Positions 35,503 to 43,222 of a stretch of 64,000 bases of DNA are shown in pieces. A model generated the notes under the pieces. It was not told the origin of the DNA, did no database searches, and worked only from the letters and a program-made list of their open reading frames with translations. The DNA comes from Vicinamibacterales bacterium (GTDB lineage: Bacteria; Acidobacteriota; Vicinamibacteria; Vicinamibacterales; UBA2999): the NCBI GenBank assembly GCA_041659285.1, contig JBAZYO010000019.1, positions 1-64,000 on the forward strand, given 5' to 3'. The translations under genes and the position numbers were made by a program. The first letter of the stretch is position 1; each line of letters begins with the position of its first letter.

Positions 35503-35532
35503 GTAGGGCACCCCATAAAAGGGGTGCCCTAC
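35503..35532. repeat. GTAGGGCACCCC palindrome in the nagZ/kinase divergent gap
   Basis: GTAGGGCACCCC (35503-35514) and its exact reverse complement (35521-35532) flank a 6-nt loop ATAAAA. The same element appears at 57115-57263. It fills most of the 52-bp gap between two divergent genes and leads directly into TATAAT on the plus strand. Confidence 0.85.
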
Positions 35533-35536
35533 AAAT

Positions 35537-35542
35537 TATAAT
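35537..35542 (+). promoter_or_regulatory. -10 element of a likely leaderless promoter for the GHMP kinase
   Basis: Perfect TATAAT, six bases before the GTG start at 35549. The predicted transcription start coincides with the start codon. The -35 region falls in the palindrome and has no TTGACA-like match. Confidence 0.55.
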
Positions 35543-35548
35543 TGCGCC

Positions 35549-36541
35549 GTGCGAATCTCAGCATCGGCGCCCACACGAATTGATCTGGCGGGCGGCACCA
35601 TCGATATCTGGCCGTTGTACCTGTTTCACCCCGGCGCACAAACGCTCCATATCGCCATCAGCCTCAGGGCGCACGCGTGGATCGAGCCGCGACCGGACGG
35701 CCGCATCGAGCTGGTCTCGGAAGACACCGACCGCCAGGTGAACCTGTCGGCCGATCAGCTCCGGGACGATGAGACGCTGCCGCTGCTCGGCCGGCTGGTG
35801 CACCGGTTCGACGCGCACGGCCTGCGCCTGACCACGCGCGGGGAGTCGCCCGCCGGCGCCGGCATCGCCGGCTCCTCGGCGCTCAACATCGCCATTTGCG
35901 GCGCCCTGGCGCACTTCGGGCACCACGACCTCGACCCGGAAGCGCTGATGGAGATCGCCAAGGACGTGGAGGCCCAGGTCATCCACGTGCCCACCGGCCT
36001 GCAGGACTATCGGCCGGCCATGTATGGCGGCATCGCCGCCCTCGAGCTGAATGCGGGCCGTCCAACCAGGGTTCCCCTCGACGTCGATCCCCAGGCGCTG
36101 GAACAACGGTTGGTCCTCTGCTACACGGGCGAACCCCGCAACTCCGGCACCAACAACTGGGACATCACCAAGCGCCACATCGACGGCGACCGCCACGTGT
36201 TTGACTGTTTCGAGCGCATCCGCGACACCGCCGCCGAAATGCGGGCGGCCCTGGCCCGGGGCGACTGGGACGCGACCGCGCGCTGCCTGGCGACCGAGTG
36301 GGGCAACCGCAAGCGCCTGGCGCCAGGAGTGACGACGCCCGCGATCGAGAACTTGATCGCGCGCGCCACCGCGGCCGGCGCACTGGGCGCCAAGGTGTGC
36401 GGCGCCGGCGGCGGCGGATGCCTCGTGTGCATGGCGCCACCGGAGCAGGTGCCGGCCGTGCGCGAAGCCCTCGCTGACGGTGGGGCCCGGCTGCTGGACT
36501 TCCACATCGAGACCACCGGCTTGAGCGTCGTCGAAGAATGA
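35549..36541 (+). CDS. GHMP-family sugar kinase
   Basis: 330 residues from GTG. It phosphorylates a sugar or sugar phosphate with ATP. GHMP motifs are clear: APTRIDLAGGTID at the N-terminus, the phosphate loop SPAGAGIAGSSALN, and GAKVCGAGGGGCLVCM near the end. It resembles heptose-7-phosphate kinases and uncharacterised relatives. The place next to, and divergent from, a murein recycling operon raises the idea of a role on a recycled amino sugar, but its overlap with polX (ATGA) does not help. Substrate unknown. Confidence 0.85.
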   Translation: MRISASAPTRIDLAGGTIDIWPLYLFHPGAQTLHIAISLRAHAWIEPRPDGRIELVSEDTDRQVNLSADQLRDDETLPLLGRLVHRFDAHGLRLTTRGESPAGAGIAGSSALNIAICGALAHFGHHDLDPEALMEIAKDVEAQVIHVPTGLQDYRPAMYGGIAALELNAGRPTRVPLDVDPQALEQRLVLCYTGEPRNSGTNNWDITKRHIDGDRHVFDCFERIRDTAAEMRAALARGDWDATARCLATEWGNRKRLAPGVTTPAIENLIARATAAGALGAKVCGAGGGGCLVCMAPPEQVPAVREALADGGARLLDFHIETTGLSVVEE

Positions 36542-38277
36542 CCACTCCCCTGCCCGCGCCGCTGGATAACCACGCCATCGCGCGCGCCCTCCAGGAGATC
36601 GCCGACCTCCTGGAGCTAAAAGGCGAGAACCCGTTCAAGATTCGCGCCTACCGCAACGGCGCCGACGTCGTGGCCCATGCCGCCGAAGCCGCGGCCGGGC
36701 TCGACGAGGCCGGACTTCGCGCGTGGCCGGGCATCGGCAAGGATCTCGCCATCCGCATTCGTGAGATTGCGCTGACCGGCACTTGCGAAGTGCGGAGGGA
36801 ACTGCTGAAGGAGTTCCCCGAGACTCTACTCGACGTCTTGCGCTTGCAGGGCGTGGGCCCCAAGACGGTGGCGCTCCTCTACCGCGAGCTGCACATCACG
36901 AGCCTCGAAGACCTCGGCCAGGCGGCGAGGGCCGGCCGCATCCGCGGCATCAAGGGCATGGGCGCCAAGAAAGAGGAACTGATCCTCAAGGCGCTGGACG
37001 AGCGCCAGCGGCATGCGGGCCGCCATCTCCTGGCCAGGGCCAGCGGCGTGGCGGAAGCCCTGGTGGCGTACCTGACCACGCACGCGCCGGCCGCGACCAT
37101 CGTCACGGTGGGCAGCGTGCGGCGCGGCGCCGAGACCAGCGGCGACCTCGACATTCTCGCCACCGGGGCGGACACCGCCCTGGCGGATGCCTTTGTCGCC
37201 TACCCCGCCGTCGAGCGCGTACTGGGCCACGGCCCCACGAAGGCCAGCGTGCTGCTGCGTGGCGGATACCAGGCCGACCTTCGCATCGTGCTGCCGGATC
37301 AGCGCGGCGCGGCGCTGCAATACTTCACGGGATCAAAGGCGCACAACATCGCGCTCCGCGACCGCGCCCTCGAACGCGGCTGGAAGCTGAACGAGTACGG
37401 CCTCTTCGACGCGCATGAGACGGCGATTGCCGGCGCCACCGAGGAGGGCATCTACGAGGCGCTCGGCCTGGCGTGGATTCCGCCTGAGCTCCGCGAGAAC
37501 CGCGGCGAGATCGAAGCCGCCGGCGACGCCACCCTGCCCAGCCTGATCACGGCCGCCGACCTGCGCGGCGATGTCCACATGCACACCACCGACTCGGACG
37601 GCCGCGAGAGCCTCGAGGCCATGGTCGCGGCCGCTCGCGCACGCGGTCTGCAGTACATCGCGATTACCGATCACACCCAGTCGCTGGCGATGACCAACGG
37701 CCTGGATGACGACCGCACCTTCGCGCAGGCTGAGCGGATCCGCGCCTACGCCAGGTCCTTGACCGGGTTCGCGGTGCTCGCCGGCATCGAGTGCGACATC
37801 CTGGCCGACGGCCGCATGGACCTGGCCGACGATTGCCTGGCCGCGCTCGACATCGTGGTGGCCTCGGTCCATTCCGCGCTCCAGCAGGACGAGGCGGAGA
37901 TGACCGCGCGCGTCATCAAGGCCATCGAGCACCCGTCGGTGGACATCATCGGGCACCTCACCGGCCGCATGCTGTTGCGCCGCGAGCCGTCGCGCCTCAA
38001 CATCGAGAAGGTGATCGACGCCGCGGCTGCCAACGGCGTCGCGCTCGAGATCAACTCGCAGCCGTACCGGCTGGACGTCTCCGACAGCCACGCCCGCCTG
38101 GCCCGCGATCGCGGCGTCAAGATCGCGATCAATTCCGACGCCCACGAGGTGGACGCGCTCGGCTACGTCCGCTGGGGCGTGCTGACGGCGCGCCGGGCCT
38201 GGCTCGGCAAGGATGACGTGATCAACACGCTGCCACTGGCGCAATTCCGCAAGGCCCTGCGGCGGAATCGAGGATAG
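36538..38277 (+). CDS. polX: DNA polymerase X with PHP exonuclease domain
   Basis: 579 residues. It fills short gaps in base-excision repair. The N-terminal 8-kDa/HhH region (about 1-130, WPGIGKDLAIRIREI and LQGVGPKTVALLY) precedes the polymerase domain with catalytic Asp pair in SGDLDILATG and the third Asp in ADLRIVLP. The C-terminal PHP domain (about 340-579) keeps metal-binding HMHTTDSDG, IAITDHTQS and NSDAHEVD, so proofreading/AP activity is likely. All catalytic residues are intact. Confidence 0.95.
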   Translation: MTTPLPAPLDNHAIARALQEIADLLELKGENPFKIRAYRNGADVVAHAAEAAAGLDEAGLRAWPGIGKDLAIRIREIALTGTCEVRRELLKEFPETLLDVLRLQGVGPKTVALLYRELHITSLEDLGQAARAGRIRGIKGMGAKKEELILKALDERQRHAGRHLLARASGVAEALVAYLTTHAPAATIVTVGSVRRGAETSGDLDILATGADTALADAFVAYPAVERVLGHGPTKASVLLRGGYQADLRIVLPDQRGAALQYFTGSKAHNIALRDRALERGWKLNEYGLFDAHETAIAGATEEGIYEALGLAWIPPELRENRGEIEAAGDATLPSLITAADLRGDVHMHTTDSDGRESLEAMVAAARARGLQYIAITDHTQSLAMTNGLDDDRTFAQAERIRAYARSLTGFAVLAGIECDILADGRMDLADDCLAALDIVVASVHSALQQDEAEMTARVIKAIEHPSVDIIGHLTGRMLLRREPSRLNIEKVIDAAAANGVALEINSQPYRLDVSDSHARLARDRGVKIAINSDAHEVDALGYVRWGVLTARRAWLGKDDVINTLPLAQFRKALRRNRG

Positions 38278-38289
38278 AGAGCCCACGTT

Positions 38290-38334
38290 GGGGTCAGACC
38301 CCTCGCGGGCACGACTTGCTCGGGGTCAGACCCC
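38290..38334. repeat. Two copies of the palindrome GGGGTCAGACCCC
   Basis: Exact copies at 38290-38302 and 38322-38334, 32 bp apart, fill the 70-bp gap after polX. The second copy ends one base before TATAAT. Each is a near-perfect palindrome with a central CAG-like asymmetry. Confidence 0.85.
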
Positions 38335-38335
38335 G

Positions 38336-38341
38336 TATAAT
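38336..38341 (+). promoter_or_regulatory. -10 element of a likely leaderless promoter
   Basis: Perfect TATAAT followed by exactly six bases and the ATG at 38348, the same spacing as at pyrH and the GHMP kinase. No standard -35 at 17 bp; TTGCTC (38316-38321) lies only 14 bp away. Confidence 0.55.
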
Positions 38342-38347
38342 CCCTGC

Positions 38348-38713
38348 ATGGATCCCGTCGCGGAAATCAAGAAGCTCTACTACGGCGCCACCAAGGCCAC
38401 CATCCAGAGGGACGTCGAACGGGCCATCGACCTGCTCAAGACGCTGCCGACGGAAGAGGAGCGTGAGCGCGTCGCCGTGTATATGGATGGACTGTCGCAG
38501 ATGCGGTCGGAGTGGTCCGCCTCCGCTCGCCCGAAGGCTGGCGAGCTTCGGCGAGAGCCCGCCGAAGCGGCCTCCGGCCGCGCAGGCGGCTCGCAGGCGG
38601 CGCGGGGCGGCGTCTCTACTTCCGAGGCGCGCTCAGGCGCTTCCGGGCCGCGAGGCGCAGCGCCTCCGCGATATTCCGGTCCGCCGAAAGCCTCTTCACG
38701 TCGCCCTCGGTAA
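38348..38713 (+). CDS. Small protein of unknown function with low-complexity tail
   Basis: 121 residues. The first 60 look like a real compact helical domain: KKLYYGATKATIQRDVERAI, then LLKTLPTEEERERVAVYMD. From about residue 61 the sequence turns into Arg/Ala/Gly/Ser-rich low complexity that coincides with a DNA hairpin (GCTTCGGCG/CGCCGAAGC near 38545-38571). The last 98 bp run antiparallel over the end of the next gene. The original gene may have ended earlier, before a repeat inserted. Function not recognised. Confidence 0.55.
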   Translation: MDPVAEIKKLYYGATKATIQRDVERAIDLLKTLPTEEERERVAVYMDGLSQMRSEWSASARPKAGELRREPAEAASGRAGGSQAARGGVSTSEARSGASGPRGAAPPRYSGPPKASSRRPR

Positions 38714-39392
38714 GGCGCTGCATCAGGTTTATCGACATCGCGACCGGCGTCTTCGAGTTCTTGACCAGGCTGAGCACCACGCTGTAGTTCTTGGTCCACG
38801 CGCGGCTTGACGCGATGGTGCGGAGAATATCCTCGGAGACGTTCCCCATCTTGGCGAAGGCCTCGACCTCGGCATCGTTCACTTTCGGGCAGCTGAGCAC
38901 CGCCGAGGCCACCATCCGGTTGGGGTCGCGAATCAGGACCGCCCGCATTTCCCGCGTGCCCTTCATGGCGCACTTCACCTTTTCCGGTACGCTCATCGAG
39001 GCCAGCCGCTGCGTGAAGGTCTGCGCCGTCTCGCCTTCCAACTGGTCGTAGCTCATGCCCGAGTCGTCGGTGTCGATGAGGGGCTCGTCGAAGTCGGGCG
39101 CGGGGGTGTCGGACAGCGTGATGCCCCGGTGGATGAAGAACTCGCGGAGCTCGGTCGGGACGTCCGAGCGCGCGATGAAACTGCCGATCAATTCGGCGGG
39201 CAGCGTCTTGAGGGTGGCCTCGGCGGTGTCGCGAATCTCGGTGTCGGCGTCTGACGAGAGGATCATCAGGATGCCGAGTTGCTCGAGGGGCCGCGGCGCC
39301 ACCGCGCCCTGGGCGGCCAGCAACCGCACGTCGCGCGCCACTTCACCGCGCCGGAAGAAATCCAGCAGCGGCGTGCGTAGACCGGCTTCCAT
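38616..39392 (-). CDS. Helical-repeat protein of unknown function
   Basis: 258 residues, no signal peptide. The sequence is rich in paired helices (for example GILMILSSDADTEIRDTAE and RDPNRMVASAVLSCPKVN), suggesting HEAT-like repeats or a DUF2336-type fold. It begins where the RodZ-like gene ends, sharing one base (39392), and its tail overlaps the small gene on the other strand. I cannot assign a function; the tight coupling suggests it acts with the RodZ-like protein. Confidence 0.7.
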   Translation of the reverse strand: MEAGLRTPLLDFFRRGEVARDVRLLAAQGAVAPRPLEQLGILMILSSDADTEIRDTAEATLKTLPAELIGSFIARSDVPTELREFFIHRGITLSDTPAPDFDEPLIDTDDSGMSYDQLEGETAQTFTQRLASMSVPEKVKCAMKGTREMRAVLIRDPNRMVASAVLSCPKVNDAEVEAFAKMGNVSEDILRTIASSRAWTKNYSVVLSLVKNSKTPVAMSINLMQRLTEGDVKRLSADRNIAEALRLAARKRLSAPRK

Positions 39393-40147
39393 CAGTAGCG
39401 AACCAGAAAGTCCTCGTAGTCGTCGCGGCCGATCCGGACCGACAGCACCTCGCCAGGTGCGCCAAGGAGCCGGCCGGCCTGGCCGTTGATGCTGAACTGC
39501 ACGGCCGAGGCGTTGTCGCCCAGCAGCAGCAGTTCTTCACCCAGTTCGAGCGGGACGCTCTCGCCTTGTTCGACCGTGCGCCCCAGCACTTCGCGGCCGT
39601 CGGCGACAATCCGCAACTGGCAGCGCGACGAGATGGTCAGGGTGACCACGACGGGCCGCGGCAACATCACCGAGGCTTCGGTGAAGCCGCCGGCCGGCAG
39701 CACTTCGGACTGAAACCTGGCGGGCAGCGGCGGCGCCGCTTCGACGACCGTCGCCACGTTGGTGGCACGAATCGATGGCCAGCCGAAATAAGTCACGCCC
39801 GCCAGCAGGGGCAGCACCGCGCCCACAATCGTCAGGACCTTCTGGAACGATCGCGACGGCTCCGGTGTCACCACGACGGCCGCCGAGACCGGCGACGGCA
39901 AGTCATCGGGATGCGCGGCCGTGAAGTCGCGCAGCATCTGTTCGGGATTGAGGCCGACCTCGCTGGCCACGGCGCGAACGATCGCGCGGCGGTAGATGCC
40001 TTCGGGCAAGGCCGAGACGCACCCGCCCTCCAACGCTTCGATGGTACGTACGGACAGCTTCGTCGTGTCGGCGAGCTGGCGACAAGACAGGCCTTTCGCC
40101 TCGCGGGCCTGCTTCAGTCGCTTGGCCGGATCGAGCGTGCGTTGCAT
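39392..40147 (-). CDS. RodZ-like membrane protein with N-terminal helix-turn-helix
   Basis: 251 residues. The Xre/Cro-type HTH (about 8-70, LKQAREAKGLSCRQLADTTK and LSVRTIEALEGG) is followed by one membrane helix (about 103-122) and a beta-rich domain (about 150-251) like the DUF4115 domain of RodZ. In other bacteria RodZ links MreB to cell shape. Here the HTH sequence ALPEGIYRRAIVRAVA fits that family. It is one of the last genes of a long minus-strand run. Confidence 0.75.
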   Translation of the reverse strand: MQRTLDPAKRLKQAREAKGLSCRQLADTTKLSVRTIEALEGGCVSALPEGIYRRAIVRAVASEVGLNPEQMLRDFTAAHPDDLPSPVSAAVVVTPEPSRSFQKVLTIVGAVLPLLAGVTYFGWPSIRATNVATVVEAAPPLPARFQSEVLPAGGFTEASVMLPRPVVVTLTISSRCQLRIVADGREVLGRTVEQGESVPLELGEELLLLGDNASAVQFSINGQAGRLLGAPGEVLSVRIGRDDYEDFLVRY

Positions 40148-40220
40148 GGCTGCAGCGGCGATGGACGGACGTTGGTTAATTGCCAGAACTGCCTATCTTT
40201 CAAGGGGGCAGACGGACATC

Positions 40221-40889
40221 TTAAGAAACCGGGTGTGCAGAGTCAAACCCCAAACGCATCACCATGACCCGTTTCTGCACAAACTCATCCATGCGAGCAC
40301 CGGGGTCTGGAAGGAAGGCCCCGATCGCCGCCAAGCCGGCTGCGCCACTAGCTGCCACGAGAGGAATTGATGGCAGGTCCACTCCGCCGATGGCGAGGAC
40401 CGGCCGACCGGCAGCCGCCGACACCACACCCGCCAATCCGTCCCAGCCAAGGCACACCGCCGACGGCTTCGACACCGTCGGCAACACCGTTCCGGCAATG
40501 AGGTAGTCGGCATCTGCCGCGGCCGATGCCGCGGCCTGACCGTGAATGGATCGGCCCACCAGGAAGCCGGCAGGCGACAGCCGCCGGGCGGCGGCCGTCG
40601 TGAAGGACCGCTCCTTCAGGTGAACGCCCGCGGCCCCGGTCACCAGCGCCACGTCGAGCCGATCGTTCACCAGGATCCGGCTGGACGTGTCCCGGGTATC
40701 AGCAACGACCAGCCGCACAAGGTCCGCGAGGGCCCTCGCCTCCAGGTCCGGCTCCCGCACCTGCACCAGGTCCACACCGGCGGCCGCGGCGGCACGAATC
40801 AGTGCCCTGAGCGCGTCGATCCAGTCCCCGGGTCCCACGCCGAGCGCGGCGCCCAGCCGGCGGCGGTCGGTCACCAGGCACAGGATCAT
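40221..40889 (-). CDS. TenI-like thiamine-synthase-fold protein
   Basis: 222 residues. TIM-barrel of the ThiE/TenI superfamily. It keeps LVQVREPDLEARALADL and ILVNDRLDVAL. The HVGQDD pyrophosphate motif of ThiE is replaced by VHLKERS, and GRSIHGQ corresponds to the GRSVHS of TenI. This argues for a TenI-type thiazole tautomerase or a diverged relative rather than a second thiamine-phosphate synthase. The true thiE is at 7272-7940. It overlaps the small membrane gene by four bases. Confidence 0.75.
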   Translation of the reverse strand: MILCLVTDRRRLGAALGVGPGDWIDALRALIRAAAAAGVDLVQVREPDLEARALADLVRLVVADTRDTSSRILVNDRLDVALVTGAAGVHLKERSFTTAAARRLSPAGFLVGRSIHGQAAASAAADADYLIAGTVLPTVSKPSAVCLGWDGLAGVVSAAAGRPVLAIGGVDLPSIPLVAASGAAGLAAIGAFLPDPGARMDEFVQKRVMVMRLGFDSAHPVS

Positions 40890-41119
40890 GCCGGGTCGTC
40901 GTCTGCTGGCTTGGCCGGCCGCGCCCCGAACAGGTCAGAGAGCTCGACCAGGGCCGCGCCGAGGTTGACAATGCCGAGGCCGCTGATGGCGCCGCGGGCG
41001 TAGTTGCTGGTGAGCAGCGCCTTGATCGCCGGCGACCACTCGACAAAGTAGTTGCGTTCCCAGAAGGCGGACCACGGGATCAGCACCAGCAGGAGTCCTG
41101 TTTCGAGCAGGAGCGCCAC
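40886..41119 (-). CDS. Small membrane protein of unknown function
   Basis: 77 residues from GTG, with one clear membrane helix (about 2-17) and the motif WSAFWERNYF after it. The C-terminus is soluble, ending in PAKPADDDPA. Upstream in the same frame a CTG at 41140 would add seven residues with a positive start (FRRLLF), typical before a membrane helix, so initiation may be non-standard. It sits 24 bp after the large TPR gene. No family recognised. Confidence 0.6.
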   Translation of the reverse strand: MALLLETGLLLVLIPWSAFWERNYFVEWSPAIKALLTSNYARGAISGLGIVNLGAALVELSDLFGARPAKPADDDPA

Positions 41120-41143
41120 GAAGAGGAGCCGCCTGAACAGAAA

Positions 41144-43210
41144 TCAGCCCCGGGCCTGGACTTTAGAGAGCCGGTCGATGCGCCCGGACACGTCGCGGTA
41201 GCCGCCCGACTCGGATTCAAGCTCGACGAACACCGCCAGCGCGCGCGAGTGCTCCCCCACCGCTTCAAGCGTCTGGGCGAGGTCGTACAGCAGAGCGCGC
41301 CCGGCCTCGGCCGTGGGGGCCGGCGCCTCGGCGGCGCGCTCCAGCCACTCGATGGCGTTGGCGGTCTCCTTGCGATCCAGGTACAGCCGTCCGAGCATCG
41401 AGGCGGCATCGAACCGCTGTCGTGGCGAGCTCGACGCGCCCTCCAGCGCCTTAATGGCGTCTTCGATCATGCCCATCTCGTGATACGTCAGCGCCAATCG
41501 GTATTGTTCCGCGGCGGCCTCTTCCGACGACTGGCGGCTCGACTCGTCACGCAGGCCGCGGAACACCTGGTCCAGCGAGCGCGGCGGGGGCGGCGTCAAC
41601 ACCGGGGGCGGCAACGGCGCCGGCGCTTCCTCGAGCGCGTCGCTCAAGTCGATTTCGATCGCGCCGAAGTCGGTGAACGACGGTTCGGCCGCCTCGGCGG
41701 CCCTGGCTGCCGGCGGCTTGGCTCTGGGTGGCGCCGGCGGCGCCTCGACCCGCGGCGGCGGCGTGTCGAACGACATCCCCTCGTTCAAGTCCATCTTCTC
41801 GCTGGCGAGGAACGGGCTGTCGCCGCTCAAGCGATCGGCGATGATCGCGTCGGGATCGCTTTCCCCCAGCATCACCAGCGCGCGGCGGAAGCGATCGAGA
41901 TTGGCGCGGTTCCACGGCTCACGCGCGACGAGGTCTTCGCTGATGATGCGCGCTTCCAGGCCGCGGCCGACTTCGAGGTAGGCATCGGCCAGCTGCGCCT
42001 GCGCCTCGTACATCGTGGCCTCGAGCCCGCCGTCCACGCAGATTTCGACCAGGCGCATGAGCGCCACCAGGTGGCTCGGCACGCGGATCGTGAACTCGTG
42101 CAGCGACACCGCGGCGGCGGCGTAGTCGCCGTCGGCAAGCGCGGCGTCGGCCACCGCGTCGATGCACTGATACCCGGCCTCCGGATTCGACTCGGCGAGC
42201 CGGCAGCCGACCACCACCGCGGCCTGCGCCTGGTTGCGATCGAGCGTCAGCGCCTGGATGATGGCGGCGCGGCCTTCGGCGAACCGGCCGGCGGTGAGTT
42301 CCATCTCGCCGAGCGTGATCCACAGCTTCGGGTCGCTCCCGGCCGTCTCCGCCGAGAGGTAGGTGCGGGCCTTGTCGAGGTCGCCGCGTGCCACGTAGGC
42401 CAGCGCGAGGCCGGCCCGGACGTCGAGGTCCGACGGGTCTGCCGCGGCCACCTCGCCCAGCACGTCGAGGGCGGCATCGCCCTGCCCGGTCCGCTCGAAG
42501 GCGGCGGCCACCTGCTTCAGTTCGGCGACGCCGCTTGCGACCTTGCGTGCCAGCTCGGGGGTGTTCCCCGACAGGTACGCGCCAAACAGCCTGGTGCGCG
42601 TGTCGTCATCCGAGCTGTCGAGGTCAAAGGCGGCCTGCAGGGCGGTCAGCGCCTCGGCGCCGCGGTCCTGCTTCTCGTAGCGCACCGCCACGTCGCGGAA
42701 CTCGCGGAGGGCCGTGGCCGCGTCACCGGTCTCGGCCGCCAGTTGCGCCGCCTTCATGCGGGCTTCGAGGTCGTCCGGATCGAGGGTGCCAAGGCGAATG
42801 GCGATTTCGGCCGCGCCCTTGCGGTCGCCGCGCGCCTTACGGCGATCGGCCACCGCCTGGAAGTACTGCTTGGCGTCGGCGAGCGTGCCCTGGCGGGCGG
42901 CGAGGTCGCCCGACTGCAGCAAGGCATACTCGTCGTCCGGCTTGAGCTTGAGGACCTTCTTGAAGAGCGCCGCAGCCTTCGGGTAGAACCCCTCGGCGGC
43001 GAGGTGGTCGGCAATGCGGGTGAACTGCTGGAGACCCTTGTCTAGCTGGTTGGCGCGTACGTAGAGATCGCCAAGCGCATTGGCGCTGTTCCAATCACGG
43101 GGCTGGGCCTCGACGACCTTGACGTACTCCGCGATGGCCACATCGATGCGGCCCTGTCGCAGTGCTTTTTCCGCGCTCTTGAGCGCCCCTTCACGATCGA
43201 ACGGCGGCAC
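41144..43210 (-). CDS. Large TPR-repeat protein
   Basis: 688 residues from GTG. About ten or more TPR-like repeats cover residues 5-470 (for example AIAEYVKVVEAQPRDWNSA and AAALFKKVLKLKPDDEYALL). A Pro/Ala-rich linker (about 490-565) follows, then two more TPRs (about 575-660). No signal peptide or membrane helix is seen, so it is probably a cytoplasmic scaffold. It follows rnhB in the same direction. Function unknown. Confidence 0.8.
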   Translation of the reverse strand: MPPFDREGALKSAEKALRQGRIDVAIAEYVKVVEAQPRDWNSANALGDLYVRANQLDKGLQQFTRIADHLAAEGFYPKAAALFKKVLKLKPDDEYALLQSGDLAARQGTLADAKQYFQAVADRRKARGDRKGAAEIAIRLGTLDPDDLEARMKAAQLAAETGDAATALREFRDVAVRYEKQDRGAEALTALQAAFDLDSSDDDTRTRLFGAYLSGNTPELARKVASGVAELKQVAAAFERTGQGDAALDVLGEVAAADPSDLDVRAGLALAYVARGDLDKARTYLSAETAGSDPKLWITLGEMELTAGRFAEGRAAIIQALTLDRNQAQAAVVVGCRLAESNPEAGYQCIDAVADAALADGDYAAAAVSLHEFTIRVPSHLVALMRLVEICVDGGLEATMYEAQAQLADAYLEVGRGLEARIISEDLVAREPWNRANLDRFRRALVMLGESDPDAIIADRLSGDSPFLASEKMDLNEGMSFDTPPPRVEAPPAPPRAKPPAARAAEAAEPSFTDFGAIEIDLSDALEEAPAPLPPPVLTPPPPRSLDQVFRGLRDESSRQSSEEAAAEQYRLALTYHEMGMIEDAIKALEGASSSPRQRFDAASMLGRLYLDRKETANAIEWLERAAEAPAPTAEAGRALLYDLAQTLEAVGEHSRALAVFVELESESGGYRDVSGRIDRLSKVQARG

Positions 43211-43222
43211 TTTGTACGGCCC

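Noticed and set aside
40221..40889. Second thiamine-phosphate synthase
   Set aside because: The pyrophosphate-binding HxGQxD motif is missing and TenI-specific residues are present.
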